NCBI GenBank assembly: GCA_004331795.1 | Contig: SJSR01000002.1 | Location: 771,676 to 835,675 of the forward strand | Origin: Erythrobacteraceae bacterium CFH 75059 | Lineage (GTDB): Bacteria; Pseudomonadota; Alphaproteobacteria; Sphingomonadales; Sphingomonadaceae | Reading direction: 5' to 3' | Length of the DNA stretch: 64,000 nt | Shown: in pieces, positions 27,117 to 39,698 of the stretch | Layout of the letters: each line of letters opens with the position of its first letter | Numbering within the stretch: the first letter of the stretch is position 1 | Notes under the pieces: model-generated | Seen by the model: the letters and a program-made list of their open reading frames with translations, nothing else | The model's database searches: none | Told to the model about the DNA's origin: nothing | Translations under genes and position numbers: made by a program

Positions 27117-28358
27117 ATGACCCACAGCCTGATGATGCCGCCCCCCGGACTGATCGATCCGGTCCCAGTCCCGCGCCCTGCTGCGGATGAAGGGGCCGCG
27201 CGCCTCGACCTGCTTGGCCGGAGCCGCGGGGACATCGCGGCGCTGTTTGCGGAAGCGGGTCTTGATGCGCGCCAGGCACGCCTTCGTTCCCGCCAGGTGT
27301 TCCACTGGATCTACCATCGCGGCGAAACGGATTTCGAGGCGATGACCGACATCGCCAAGGCCATGCGCCCCTGGCTCGCCGAACGGTTCGTCGTCGGACG
27401 CCCGCACGTGGTGGAGTCGCAGCATTCGCGCGACGGCACCCGCAAGTGGCTGCTGCAGACAGCCGACGGGCACGATTTCGAAATGGTGTTCATCCCGGAC
27501 GCGGACCGGGGCACCTTGTGCGTGTCCAGTCAGGTCGGCTGCACGCTGAACTGCCGGTTCTGCCACACCGGAACCATGCGGCTCGTGCGCAATCTGACCG
27601 CTGCCGAGATCGTCGGCCAGGTCATGCTGGCACGCGATGCGCTGGGCGAGTGGCCGCGCGGCAACGGCACCATGGCCGGTCTCGATACGGACGAAAGCGC
27701 CGGGCACTACACGTCCGATGGCCGGCTGCTCACCAACATCGTGATGATGGGCATGGGCGAACCGCTCTACAATTTCGACAATGTCCGCGACGCCCTGAAC
27801 GTGATCATGGACGGCGACGGGCTCGCGCTGTCGAAGCGCCGGATCACGCTCTCGACGAGCGGCGTCGTGCCGATGATGCAGCGCTGCGGCGAGGAGATCG
27901 GCGTCAATCTGGCAGTGTCGCTTCACGCCGTCACCAAGGAGGTGCGCGACGAGATCGTGCCGCTGAACCGCAAGTACGGCATCGACGAACTCCTGCGCGC
28001 CTGCGCCGCCTATCCCGGCGCGTCGAACGCCCGGCGGATCACCTTCGAATACGTGATGCTGCGGGACAAGAACGACAGCGACGACGACGCGCGCGAACTG
28101 GTGCGGTTGCTGCGCGCCTACAAGCTGCCGGCGAAGGTCAACCTCATCCCGTTCAACCCGTGGCCCGGCGCGCCGTACGAGTGCTCGTCTCCCGAGCGGG
28201 TGAAGCGGTTTTCGGAAATCGTGTTCGCCGCCGGGATCAGCGCCCCGGTGCGCACGCCGAGGGGCCGCGACATCGACGCGGCCTGCGGCCAGTTGCGCAC
28301 GGCCGCCGAAAAGCGCAGCCGCGCCGAACGCGACCGCGCCGCACTTGCCGCTGCCTGA
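27117..28358 (+). CDS. rlmN: 23S rRNA/tRNA adenine-C2 methyltransferase RlmN
   Basis: 413 aa from ATG 27117 ([11 protein letters not shown]). Radical-SAM enzyme that makes 2-methyladenosine at 23S rRNA A2503 and in some tRNAs. The 4Fe-4S motif is [11 protein letters not shown]; the [11 protein letters not shown] start of the N-terminal domain, [30 protein letters not shown] and the C-terminal [12 protein letters not shown] and [11 protein letters not shown] segments are all RlmN-typical, with the methyl-carrier Cys expected in the C-terminal [20 protein letters not shown]. Slightly longer than usual because of an insertion near ASP-rich [12 protein letters not shown] larger in-frame extension to 26115 is not real. 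Confidence 0.95.
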   Translation: MTHSLMMPPPGLIDPVPVPRPAADEGAARLDLLGRSRGDIAALFAEAGLDARQARLRSRQVFHWIYHRGETDFEAMTDIAKAMRPWLAERFVVGRPHVVESQHSRDGTRKWLLQTADGHDFEMVFIPDADRGTLCVSSQVGCTLNCRFCHTGTMRLVRNLTAAEIVGQVMLARDALGEWPRGNGTMAGLDTDESAGHYTSDGRLLTNIVMMGMGEPLYNFDNVRDALNVIMDGDGLALSKRRITLSTSGVVPMMQRCGEEIGVNLAVSLHAVTKEVRDEIVPLNRKYGIDELLRACAAYPGASNARRITFEYVMLRDKNDSDDDARELVRLLRAYKLPAKVNLIPFNPWPGAPYECSSPERVKRFSEIVFAAGISAPVRTPRGRDIDAACGQLRTAAEKRSRAERDRAALAAA

Positions 28359-28421
28359 GCGTGTCGCCGCGCTGCGCACCCCCGCGCCGCCCTCGTGAAC
28401 GCGGCGTGTGATCGGGAGGGC

Positions 28422-29204
28422 ATGGTGACCCGCCCTGCGGTGCTCGTCACCGGCGCCGCCCGCCGGGTCGGGAAGGCCATCGCGGAGCGGTTCGCCGCCG
28501 CAGGCTGGCACGTGGTGATCCACCACCGCACGTCTGGATCGCAGGCTGACGCTCTGGCGGCAAGGCTGCCCTCGGCGGAGACCGTCGAGTGCGACCTTGC
28601 GGACGCCGAGGCGGTGGCACGGATGGTGGCCCGGGTGGCCGAGGGATGCGAGGATTGGCGAGCCTGCGTCGCGTCGGCCTCCGTGTTCGAGGAGGACGAC
28701 GTCGAGGCGTTCGATCCGCAGGTGTTCGCGCGTGCCATGGACGTCAACGCGGCGGGCGCCGTGCGCCTGTTGCAGCTCTATCTCCGCCACGCCCGCGCGG
28801 CGCCTGGCCGGCGCGCCATCGCCATCACCGATCAGAAGCTCGCCAATCCGAACCCCGATTTCTTTTCCTACACGCTCAGCAAGGCGGCGCTGGCTGCGGC
28901 CGTGCCGTTGCTGGCGATGGGCGCGGCGCGGCGGGAGGACCGAGTCTATGCTGTCGCTCCGGGCGCGATCCTGCCCAGCCATGACCAGACCGATGCCGAG
29001 GCCGAGACCTCGCATCGGCTCAACCTCCTGCGCCGCCGCACGGGAGCCGCGGAAGTGGGCGATGCGTGCGTGTTCCTGGCGCAGGGACTGGTGGCGAGTG
29101 GCGAGACGATCTTCGTCGACAGCGGGCAGCACCTGCTGCGGCAGCCGCGCGACGTGATCTACCTGGCGCGCGGCTCGCACGCTGGTCCCGCGCACAAGCG
29201 CTGA
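28422..29204 (+). CDS. Short-chain dehydrogenase, FolM/pteridine-reductase-like
   Basis: 260 aa. Rossmann NADP-binding start VLVTGAARRVGKAIAERFAAAGWHVVIHHR with TGxxRxxG, and the catalytic YTLSK. The residue in the usual Ser position lies in IAITDQK, i.e. Asp as in PTR1 and FolM rather than Ser, which points to a dihydropterin-type reductase acting on tetrahydromonapterin or folate; the substrate is inference. The usual NNAS motif is ASAS. Start choice is uncertain: GGAGGG lies directly upstream of ATG 28422 and GTG 28425, while a GTG at 28395 would add nine residues. Possibly co-transcribed with the cyclopropane synthase gene 27 nt downstream. Confidence 0.85.
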   Translation: MVTRPAVLVTGAARRVGKAIAERFAAAGWHVVIHHRTSGSQADALAARLPSAETVECDLADAEAVARMVARVAEGCEDWRACVASASVFEEDDVEAFDPQVFARAMDVNAAGAVRLLQLYLRHARAAPGRRAIAITDQKLANPNPDFFSYTLSKAALAAAVPLLAMGAARREDRVYAVAPGAILPSHDQTDAEAETSHRLNLLRRRTGAAEVGDACVFLAQGLVASGETIFVDSGQHLLRQPRDVIYLARGSHAGPAHKR

Positions 29205-29231
29205 GGATGGAAAGCCGCCGCGCGCGGCTCT

Positions 29232-30491
29232 ATGCGCACGTCCATGAGCAGGACCCTTTTTGACGCACTCATCGGCCGCACTGTTCGCCGGGGCCGGCTC
29301 GAGATCCGCCATGCCGACGGCACGATCGTCCGCTTCGGAACGGCGGCGCCCGGCTGTCCGGACGTGGCTGTCCGCTTCACCGATGCGCGCGTTCCGCGCG
29401 ATATCCTGATGGATCTTGCGCTTGGCGCCGCCGAGGCCTTCATGGACGGCAGGCTCGTGATCGAGCGCGGCGATGTCATGGAGCTCGCGCAACTGCTGCG
29501 GATGAACGCCCGCTGGGACGAAGGCGGCCGCAAGCCGCGCGCCCACCCGCTCCGCCGCCTCGCCAACCGCGCCGCCTTCACGGTGGAGCAGGTCAACCGG
29601 CAGATGGGTGCGCGCAGCAATGTCGCGCATCACTACGACATCGGCAATGCGCTGTACCGGCTGATGCTCGATGCGGAGCACATGCAGTACAGCTGCGCCT
29701 ACTGGCCTCGCGAGGACATGACCCTTGCCGAGGCGCAGGAGGCGAAGTTGGCCCACATCGCCGCCAAGCTGGCGTTGCGCGCCGGCGACATGGTGCTCGA
29801 CATCGGCTGCGGATGGGGCGGCATGGCGATCTATCTCGCCCGCCATTTCGACGTGCGCGTGCACGGCATCACCCTGTCGGCCGAACAGCTTGCGCTGGCG
29901 CGGGAGCGGGCGGAGGAAGCGGGCGTCGCGGACCGGATCACCTTCGAGCTGATCGACTACCGCGACTTGCCGGCCCGGCAGTTCCGATACGACCGGATCG
30001 TGTCGGTCGGCATGTTCGAGCATGTCGGCCGTCCGCAGTTCGCCACGTTCTTCCGCACGTGCGCATCGTTGCTCGAGGAGGACGGGGTGATGCTGCTGCA
30101 CACGATCGGCCGGATGGGTTCGCCCGGCACCACCGATGCTTTCACCCGCAAGTACATCTTCCCCGGCGGCTACATCCCTGCCTTGTCCGAGACGGTGGTC
30201 GCCAGCGAACACGTGCGCCTGATCGCGGCGGATGTGGAGACGTGGCGTCTCCACTACGCGCGCACGCTGCGGGCATGGTATGCGAACTGCCAGACGCACC
30301 GCGAGGCGATCACGGCGCTGTTCGACGAGCGGTTCTTCCGCATGTGGACCTTCTACCTTGCCGGGGCGACCGCCGCCTTCGAGAGTGGGGCCATGTGCAA
30401 CTACCAGATCCAGTACGTTCGCCGGCGCGACGCCCTGCCGCTGACCCGCGACTACATGATCGAAGCCGAGCGCGCCCTCCTCGGCAGCTAG
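29232..30491 (+). CDS. cfa: Cyclopropane-fatty-acyl-phospholipid synthase
   Basis: 419 aa. Transfers methylene from S-adenosylmethionine to cis double bonds of membrane phospholipid acyl chains. N-terminal lipid-binding domain (ILMDLALGAAEAFMDGRL), then VAHHYDIGNALYRLML, MQYSCAYW, the SAM site LDIGCGWGGMAIYLA, VHGITLSAEQ, IVSVGMFEHVG and FTRKYIFPGGYIP, and C-terminal RMWTFYLAGATAAFESGAMCNYQIQ. All match Cfa/CmaS. A second ATG four codons in (29244) is an alternative start; neither has a strong Shine-Dalgarno. Acts at the inner membrane. Family members improve acid and stationary-phase stability of membranes. Confidence 0.94.
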   Translation: MRTSMSRTLFDALIGRTVRRGRLEIRHADGTIVRFGTAAPGCPDVAVRFTDARVPRDILMDLALGAAEAFMDGRLVIERGDVMELAQLLRMNARWDEGGRKPRAHPLRRLANRAAFTVEQVNRQMGARSNVAHHYDIGNALYRLMLDAEHMQYSCAYWPREDMTLAEAQEAKLAHIAAKLALRAGDMVLDIGCGWGGMAIYLARHFDVRVHGITLSAEQLALARERAEEAGVADRITFELIDYRDLPARQFRYDRIVSVGMFEHVGRPQFATFFRTCASLLEEDGVMLLHTIGRMGSPGTTDAFTRKYIFPGGYIPALSETVVASEHVRLIAADVETWRLHYARTLRAWYANCQTHREAITALFDERFFRMWTFYLAGATAAFESGAMCNYQIQYVRRRDALPLTRDYMIEAERALLGS

Positions 30492-30557
30492 CGGATCATT
30501 GTGCCCGGCGGCTTCGGCTGTTACCTGCCCGCCGCCACGTCTGAACCGGAGCCGCCC

Positions 30558-31775
30558 ATGCCGCCCATCAAGAAAGTCGTTCTCGCCTATTCCGGCGGTC
30601 TCGACACCAGCGTCATCCTGAAGTGGCTGCAGGTCGAACGGGGCTGCGAGGTGGTGACCTTCACCGCGGACCTCGGCCAGGGCGAGGAGCTGGAGCCGGC
30701 CCGGGAAAAGGCCCGCGCCATGGGGCTGCCCGACGCCAGCATCTTCATCGAGGACTTGCGCGAAGAATTCGTGCGCGATTTCGTCTTTCCCATGATGCGC
30801 GCCAACGCCCGTTACGAAGGCGACTATCTGCTCGGCACCTCCATCGCCCGGCCGCTGATTTCCAAGCGCCTCGTCGAGATCGCCCGCGAGGTGGGCGCCG
30901 ACGCCATCGCCCATGGTGCGACCGGCAAGGGCAACGACCAGGTCCGCTTCGAACTGTCCGCCTACGCGCTCGCGCCCGACATCCGCATCGTCGCCCCGTG
31001 GCGCGAATGGGACCTGACCAGCCGCACCGCGCTCATCGACTGGGCCGAGAATCACCAGATCCAGGTGCCTCGGGACAAGCGCGGGGAAAGCCCGTTCTCC
31101 ACCGACGCCAACCTCCTGCACACCTCGTCCGAGGGCAAGGTGCTGGAGGATCCGTGGGACGAAGTGCCGTCCTATGTCTACTCCCGGACCGTCGATCCCG
31201 AGGATGCGCCCGACACGGCCGAGACGATCACCGTCGACTTCGTGAGCGGCGACGGGGTCGCGCTCAACGGCGAGGCCATGTCGCCCGCCACCCTGCTCGC
31301 GGCGCTCAACGAACTGGGCCGCCGCCACGGGATCGGCCGGCTCGACCTCGTCGAGAACCGCTTCGTCGGCATGAAGAGCCGCGGGATGTACGAAACCCCC
31401 GGTGGCACCATCTACGCCGCCGCGCATCGCGGGATCGAGCAGCTCACCCTCGACCGCGGCGCGGCGCATCTCAAGGACGAACTGATGCCGCGCTATGCCG
31501 AACTCGTCTACAACGGCTTCTGGTTCTCGCCCGAGCGCGAGATGCTCCAGGCCGCCATCGACCACAGCCAGGCGAAGGTCGAGGGCACCGTCCGCCTCAG
31601 GCTCTACAAGGGCCACGTCCAGGTCACCGGGCGCCGCTCGCCGCAGTCGCTCTATTCCGAACGCCACGTCACCTTCGAGGACGACGCCGGCGCCTACGAC
31701 CAGCAGGACGCCGAAGGGTTCATCAAGCTGAACGCCCTGCGCCTGAGGCTGCTCGCCCGGCGCGACCGCGCATAA
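30558..31775 (+). CDS. argG: Argininosuccinate synthase
   Basis: 405 aa from ATG 30558 ([19 protein letters not shown]). ATP-dependent joining of citrulline and aspartate in arginine synthesis. The PP-loop [59 protein letters not shown], and [18 protein letters not shown] are all diagnostic. Length is normal. No other arginine gene is next to it. The long in-frame upstream opening is shadow. Confidence 0.97.
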   Translation: MPPIKKVVLAYSGGLDTSVILKWLQVERGCEVVTFTADLGQGEELEPAREKARAMGLPDASIFIEDLREEFVRDFVFPMMRANARYEGDYLLGTSIARPLISKRLVEIAREVGADAIAHGATGKGNDQVRFELSAYALAPDIRIVAPWREWDLTSRTALIDWAENHQIQVPRDKRGESPFSTDANLLHTSSEGKVLEDPWDEVPSYVYSRTVDPEDAPDTAETITVDFVSGDGVALNGEAMSPATLLAALNELGRRHGIGRLDLVENRFVGMKSRGMYETPGGTIYAAAHRGIEQLTLDRGAAHLKDELMPRYAELVYNGFWFSPEREMLQAAIDHSQAKVEGTVRLRLYKGHVQVTGRRSPQSLYSERHVTFEDDAGAYDQQDAEGFIKLNALRLRLLARRDRA

Positions 31776-31796
31776 CGCCCCTGCCCGCCGCGTGTT

Positions 31797-31832
31797 CCAC
31801 AGTTTTGCACTCAACTCGTCGATGAACTGTGG
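31797..31832. promoter_or_regulatory. Spaced dyad upstream of the RlpA-like gene
   Basis: Perfect 8-bp inverted repeat CCACAGTT/AACTGTGG (31797-31804 and 31825-31832) with a 20-nt spacer, between argG and the RlpA-like gene. It could bind a dimeric regulator or form part of a terminator after argG; no T-run is present. Confidence 0.35.
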
Positions 31833-31916
31833 CACGAATGGGGCAGACGGCCCGCCCGCTTAACGACTCCCCGGCGGTCTGCGCCTAGAAGCCTGCGCAG
31901 TCCAACGGGAGGTTCC

Positions 31917-32420
31917 ATGACCAGACGTTTGATCCGCCTGGGCGCGTTCGCCCTCGCCATGTCGACGCCGGCCGCCGCCAGCGACAACGCCGACACGGCT
32001 CTGCCGACGCAGCCGCCGGTCGCCGCCGAAGCCGACGCCGCGACCGAAGCACCGGCCGCGCCGGCCGCCGCGCCGCGCAGCTGGGCCGAGGCGACGCCGG
32101 CCGCGCGCGAGAAGCGCGAGGACGGACGCCTGATCGGTTCGGGCCGCGCCTCCTTCTACGCCGCCGAGTTTCACGGCCGCCGCACCGCCAGCGGGGCGCG
32201 CTTCGACATGCACGCCCTGACCGCGGCGCACCGCACCCTGCCCTTCGGCAGCCGCGTGCGCGTCACCAACGCCCGCAACGGCCGCTCCGTCGTCGTCACC
32301 ATCAACGATCGCGGCCCGTTCCACGACAGCCGCATCCTCGATGTCAGCCGCGCCGCGGCCGAGCGGCTGGCCATGATCAACGCCGGCTCCGCCCCGGTGC
32401 GGCTGGAGCTGCTGGGCTAG
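31917..32420 (+). CDS. rlpA: RlpA-like septal-ring/cell-wall protein (double-psi beta-barrel)
   Basis: 167 aa from ATG 31917 with GGGAGG 8-10 nt upstream. Signal peptide of ~21 residues ([15 protein letters not shown]), an Ala/Pro/Thr-rich linker to about residue 75, then a DPBB domain: [60 protein letters not shown]. RlpA is a lytic transglycosylase of denuded peptidoglycan at septa. This copy lacks the C-terminal SPOR domain and a lipobox, so it is a short, soluble periplasmic form. The stop codon shares the palindrome CTAG with the stop of the convergent HTH gene. Confidence 0.88.
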   Translation: MTRRLIRLGAFALAMSTPAAASDNADTALPTQPPVAAEADAATEAPAAPAAAPRSWAEATPAAREKREDGRLIGSGRASFYAAEFHGRRTASGARFDMHALTAAHRTLPFGSRVRVTNARNGRSVVVTINDRGPFHDSRILDVSRAAAERLAMINAGSAPVRLELLG

Positions 32421-33298
32421 TCCGCCCCGTCCCCTCCACCCTCGTCGCCGGCCCCTTCGTCCGCGTCCGTCTTCGCTCCGGCGGCGCGCGCGTCGAGCCG
32501 CTCGTCCAGCTCCTCCCACGAGGCGATCAGCCACCACTCCTCCAGCCCCTCCTCGAAGGCGGCGAACTGCGCCAGCGCAAGGTCGGGATCCTCGCTCAGC
32601 TCCTCGGGCAGCGGCGCGCGCGGTGGCCGCGCGGCCTCCATCGCCGCCCAGCGCTCCTCCAGCGTCGGCGCCATGACGCCGGAGCCGCCCGGCGCGGGTG
32701 CCGACATGGACCGTGTGTGACACCGTCCTGAGCCAGCGCAAGCGGGCGCCGGATCGGGCGGCGGCGGCAGCGCGCCGCCGGACTCCACCGTCGCCAGCAC
32801 CGTGTCGAAATCCTCCGCCAGCGCCGCCGTGTCGGCATCCTCCACCAGCCGGTCGAGCCGCGCCAGATGGGCGAGCAGCAGGCGCGCGTCGTAGCGGCGG
32901 CGGGTGCCGACGACCTCGCCCCGGAACCACACCTCCTCCTCCACCCCGTCGAGCGCGCGGCAGGCGAGCACCTCCTCGGCCTGCGTCCGCGCGACCAGCA
33001 GCGCGGCGTCCCACGCCCGCCGGAACTGCGCGCAGGCACGCCGCTGGCGATAGGCGGTCTGGTGGCTGACCCCGGCGGCCCTGGCGGCCGACCGCGCCGA
33101 CCCGCACTCCGCCAGCCGCGACAGGAACGCCGCCTGCCGCGCGGCGGTGAACTGATGCTGCGCTGCGCGCGTGTCGTCGGCGGGAAGCTCGTCGATGAGG
33201 GCGGTGAGCGACGGGGCGGAGACGGTGGAAGTCGAACCCACAGGGTCGTGAGTGTCAGCCGCAGCACCGGGCGAGAGGATGGCGGTGTGGAGGGTCAT
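32417..33298 (-). CDS. HTH-containing protein of unknown function (terminase-small-subunit-like by eye)
   Basis: 293 aa from ATG 33298. An N-terminal helix-turn-helix is visible at about residues 53-95 ([21 protein letters not shown], then [17 protein letters not shown]), a pattern shared with small DNA-binding proteins such as phage terminase small subunits. The middle is helical, then a Pro-rich linker near 175, and an acidic tail (Asp/Glu/Gly) after 275. It follows the methyltransferase gene on the same strand after 72 nt, so it could be the last gene of the uvrA transcript. Function unknown; its link with the methyltransferase is position only. Its stop overlaps that of rlpA in one CTAG. 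Confidence 0.72.
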   Translation of the reverse strand: MTLHTAILSPGAAADTHDPVGSTSTVSAPSLTALIDELPADDTRAAQHQFTAARQAAFLSRLAECGSARSAARAAGVSHQTAYRQRRACAQFRRAWDAALLVARTQAEEVLACRALDGVEEEVWFRGEVVGTRRRYDARLLLAHLARLDRLVEDADTAALAEDFDTVLATVESGGALPPPPDPAPACAGSGRCHTRSMSAPAPGGSGVMAPTLEERWAAMEAARPPRAPLPEELSEDPDLALAQFAAFEEGLEEWWLIASWEELDERLDARAAGAKTDADEGAGDEGGGDGAD

Positions 33299-33370
33299 GC
33301 GCGGTTCTCCATGGGAGCAGGGGAACCGGGGAGCATGGCATGGGTGGGGGTGTGTAGGATAGGAGGCAGG

Positions 33371-35760
33371 TCAGCGAGGCAAGAAGCCCAGTTCGTAGAC
33401 CATCGGGCGCAGCTTTTCGGTGAGCGCGGCGTAGGCCTGCTTGAACGGGTCGAAGTCGGTGAGTTCGGTATCACCATAGGCTTCGAGCGCGCGGCGCACC
33501 TGATACCATCCCGCATCGGCGCGGTTCAGCTTGTATTCCTGCCTGATCCTGTTTGGGAAGCTGGTGGCGTGGAAGCGCTGGAACAGCTTGCGCCCTTCAT
33601 CGAGCACGCACCTAGCCTCGGGCGATAATGCCATGCCCGCCATGTAGCGCACCATGAAATCGCTTTCGAACCGCGCCTTGGCCCCGACTTCGGCTTCGGT
33701 GAAGGGGATGAAATGATTGGTGAGGCTCCAGTCGCGATCATTCCAGCGCAGCCCATCCGCCCCGGCGGTGAGGTTGCTGCCGTTGAACAGCATCCAGACG
33801 AGGCAGTCGGATTTAAATTCTTCTGTGAGCGGCTGCGAGGGCTGCAAAAACTGGTCGCGGTCGTTGAGCCATGTCGGCTTTATCAGGCGGCGAACGGAGA
33901 AGACGATGGCGGCTTGCCAGAGGTTTTCGGGAGTTATGAAGAACGCACCCGCATTGCAGTATCCGGAAGAGAAAAGTGCGGTCATTATTGCTGTTTTCTG
34001 GGGCATATTGCTGTTCGATAACATGCTCCCAATTGCGCCGTCGGCCCACTTGTCGCCTCGAAGATCTTTGGTTGGTCCTGGAGGCGACAACGCGTTTTTC
34101 AGTGGCAACGCATCCTGCTTATTGGAGCGAGGACGGATAATCCAGTCTGAAAGCAAGTCTCGTTCCGAAGCACGGTAAAAGATCTTTTCTCCAACGACAT
34201 TGCCCGCTTTATCGAGCGCAATTGTGCTAACGGATACTGCGGGCTGATTTAAGCCAGTATCCCAAATCAGAAACCCAATCGGGAAATTGCCATTCAGTCC
34301 ATCGAATGCTTTGCTGTGCACCACGAACCCATCAAGGTATCGCGCTGTCCATAGCTGTCGAAACTGAGCAAAGTTCGGCGCGTTCACATATTTCAGCGTG
34401 CTGAACATAGCTAATTTCGTTGTTGGCAATTCCAGCAAGATTCGATGCACAAACTGCACAAACAGCTCGCGCGCTGCGTAACCGAGATGCCCCATGCTGT
34501 GGCTGATTTTGGTCTTGGACACCCCCTTTTTATTGTCGCCCTCTCCCCTGATCGTTTCGTAGTTTCCGCTTTCACCATAAGGCGGATTGATCAGCACCAG
34601 GATCGGCTTCGCGCCCTTCTTGCCCTCGCGTGCATCGGCAATCGCCTGACGCAGCGCCATCGGCACCTTGCCTGACAGATCATAGTCAATCTCGCCAAAA
34701 TCGGTCACATCGTCGTTGAGGTAGTCGTATTGAAAAATCTCCGCCCCGGCGAAGGCCGGGTTGCTGCGCATGATCGTCACGTCCTCCTGATCCAGCGTGG
34801 ACATGAAAACATTGCGCAGGTTGGAATGCTTGGCCTCCAGATTGCCGACGCCCGCACACATGTCCCAGACGATATATTTCTGCTGCCAGTCCTCGCCAAG
34901 CGTGGCGACAAGCTGGTCGTAGGCTTTGTCGACGATATGCAGCGGGGTGTAGAAAGCGCCCTTGAACTTCTGCTCGTCCATGGGCAGCAGGCTGTCACGC
35001 CGTTCAAGCAGATAGCGGCGATGGTTCTGCTCGGGCGGACGGTGATAGATGTTCCAAAAATTGCGATAGCCGCGCTCGCTGGCCAATTCGTATTGCTCGG
35101 CCCCCATGATGAACACCGGCTTGTCGCCGCTGAACAGCAGGCGCGCTGGCAGGTTGCGCATCGTCTCGTTGCGGCCATCGTGCATGATGTCGGCAAAGAA
35201 CAGCACGGCGTAATCGGCCTCGCGCTTCACGCCGAGTTCCGCGCCGACCATCGCCACCCACTTGTCGAACACCTGCCGGAGGTTGTCGGGAGTGATTGGG
35301 GTGCGGATGATCCGACCTTCACGCACCGCATCCTTGGTGGCCTTGATAAATTCTGCCTCGTAATCCTCGATCCGGTAGAGAATGAAATGCGTTTCGATGG
35401 TTGGCGCAATTTGCGCGGCAAGCGCCTTGTCTGCGGCTGAGCCGGATTTGGGCCAGACGATTGACTTATCATCGAGCAGCGGCATGGCGTGTTCGGTCGC
35501 CATCAACGCCGCCTTTTCGCGGTCAACCACACAAAGGAAGCCGGGGATCGCTTCGCCCCGCTTGCGTGCTGCACGGACGTAAACCAGCAGTTGCGCGAAC
35601 ATCAGCAGCGGCGGTGTGGGCGCTTCCTTGGCTTCGAACCAGATTTCCGGTGTCTGGATATCGACCAGACCCTTGAACACGCCTTTGAGACCCAACGCCT
35701 TGATGTAGGCATCCTTGACGTCTTCTTCGGTGCGGGCGCGATGCAGGTCTTCGCGCAAGC

Positions 35761-35764
<4 letters not shown>
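33371..35764 (-). CDS. Single-chain adenine-N6 DNA methyltransferase with PD-(D/E)xK-like N-terminus (type IIG-like)
   Basis: 797 aa from ATG 35764. Order of parts: residues 1-150 with a possible nuclease signature (Asp35, Glu44-x-Lys46 in [12 protein letters not shown], then QLLVYVRAA); motif X region GAFYTP (269-274); SAM motif [11 protein letters not shown] (300-309); motif IV NPPY (393-396); and a long C-terminal region (about 430-797) that may hold target recognition. This order is that of gamma-class N6-adenine methylases in type IIG enzymes. The start overlaps the uvrA stop as ATGA, so translation is coupled to uvrA. Base composition is well below its neighbours (blocks at 34201 and 34261 hold 30 and 28 G/C per 60), suggesting transfer. 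It could also be a methyltransferase without cleavage activity. No separate restriction or specificity subunit is present. Confidence 0.85.
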
Positions 35765-38739
<2,975 letters not shown>

Positions 38740-38750
38740 GAGGCGAGCGT

Positions 38751-38765
38751 GTTCCTGTGATGTTC
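38751..38765 (-). promoter_or_regulatory. LexA (SOS) box of uvrA
   Basis: Exact GTTC-N7-GTTC on the plus strand (38751-38754 and 38762-38765), i.e. GAAC-N7-GAAC when read toward uvrA, 12 nt before the start codon. A possible -35 TTGACT lies at 38771-38776 on the minus strand, so the box would sit between -35 and the start. No ssb gene is divergent from uvrA here. Confidence 0.88.
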
Positions 38766-38934
38766 GCGAGAGTCAAGGTGCGGCCCGTCCGGCATCCGCC
38801 CTGCCGATGTAGGCGTCCTTGTCACTGCCGCAACTCGGCGGCCCTGGCGTGCGGGCAGGCACCGGATGTGCTATGACCCTGACGGGGTGGCGGCACTCGT
38901 CTTGCGCTCGGCGCCCGTCAACCGGGGGAACACC

Positions 38935-39528
38935 ATGAAAACGCACCTGTTCACTGTCGCCGTGCTTGCAAGCGGCGCGTCGCTCGCCGCTGGCTGCGGG
39001 TCACCCGCGCCGGCCGAAAGCGAAACCGGCCGCGGCGCGCTGTCCGAACCCGTCGACCTCGCGGGGGCGGCGAACGCGTCCGGGTCCGGCGTGAGCGCCG
39101 CCGCCCCGGCCGACGCGGCGGCGGTGGCAGAACCGGCTCCGCCCGCGCAAGCCGAAACGCCCGCCCCGACAACTGCCGCGGCGGGAGAGACGGTCGACAG
39201 CCTGCCCCTGCGGCGCGGCTACTATGTCGCCAGCGACACGCCGTGCGGTCAGGCGTCGAACGCCACGCTGATGCTCGTCACCCGCGAGGGCGTGTCCGCG
39301 TCGCGCTCGTCCTGCGAGACGCTCCGCATCGCGCGCACGGGCGCGCGCCGGTTCGAGGTGCGCGAACGCTGCGAGGACGAGGTCAGGACGACAACCTACG
39401 ACATCCCCGCGAACGACCGCTTCACCAGCACGTCGGATTCCGGCTGGAGCAACAGCGCCCGCTTCTGCCCGCAGGCAAGCCTCCCGGAACCGTGGCGCGA
39501 CAACGACATCTCCGATCTCCTGAACTAG
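38935..39528 (+). CDS. Lipoprotein of unknown function
   Basis: 197 aa from ATG 38935 with GGGGGA upstream. Lipobox LAAGC at residues ~18-22, so the mature protein starts at a lipid-modified Cys in the envelope. A long Ala/Pro/Glu-rich linker follows (about 25-95), then a C-terminal domain (LPLRRGYYVASDTPCGQASNATLMLVTREG; several Cys, including RSSCETL, VRERCEDE and RFCPQAS) that could be disulfide-bonded. The GYYVASDTPC pattern is shared with other uncharacterised sphingomonad envelope proteins as far as I recall. Followed by a strong terminator, so monocistronic. Divergent from uvrA. Confidence 0.82.
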   Translation: MKTHLFTVAVLASGASLAAGCGSPAPAESETGRGALSEPVDLAGAANASGSGVSAAAPADAAAVAEPAPPAQAETPAPTTAAAGETVDSLPLRRGYYVASDTPCGQASNATLMLVTREGVSASRSSCETLRIARTGARRFEVRERCEDEVRTTTYDIPANDRFTSTSDSGWSNSARFCPQASLPEPWRDNDISDLLN

Positions 39529-39535
39529 GCGGGTC

Positions 39536-39556
39536 GCCCCCTGCGAGGGGCTTTTT
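39536..39556 (+). terminator. Rho-independent terminator after the lipoprotein gene
   Basis: Stem GCCCC/GGGGC (39536-39540, 39547-39551), 6-nt loop, five T (39552-39556), 8 nt after the stop. Confidence 0.88.
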
Positions 39557-39593
39557 CGTCCGCATGTCCTTGTTTTTAGACAGTTCTTCGGCA

Positions 39594-39618
39594 GGAACCG
39601 GACACGCAGTCACGCATT
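39594..39618 (+). promoter_or_regulatory. EcfG-type stress promoter candidate upstream of hsp20
   Basis: GGAAC (39594-39598), 16 nt, CATT (39615-39618). The -35 is exact for EcfG; the -10 differs from CGTT by one base. It lies about 80 nt before the ATG. No clear RpoH heat-shock promoter was found by eye. Confidence 0.35.
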
Positions 39619-39698
39619 GGACGGGCAAGGAGGGCGAGCGTTCGGCGCGGTCGCATATCCCCGCCCGCGGTCGCCCGTTCAGACAAGGGAGACTGTTC

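Noticed and set aside
27036-31835. A 1599-codon open frame antisense to rlmN, the SDR gene, cfa and argG
   Set aside because: All four sense genes have clear conserved motifs. Such long antisense frames are expected at this GC content and codon bias; its translation shows only Arg/Gly/Ala/His-rich shadow sequence.
32417-33298. Prophage remnant from the terminase-small-subunit-like HTH
   Set aside because: No large terminase, portal, capsid or tail genes on either side; an isolated HTH is not enough.
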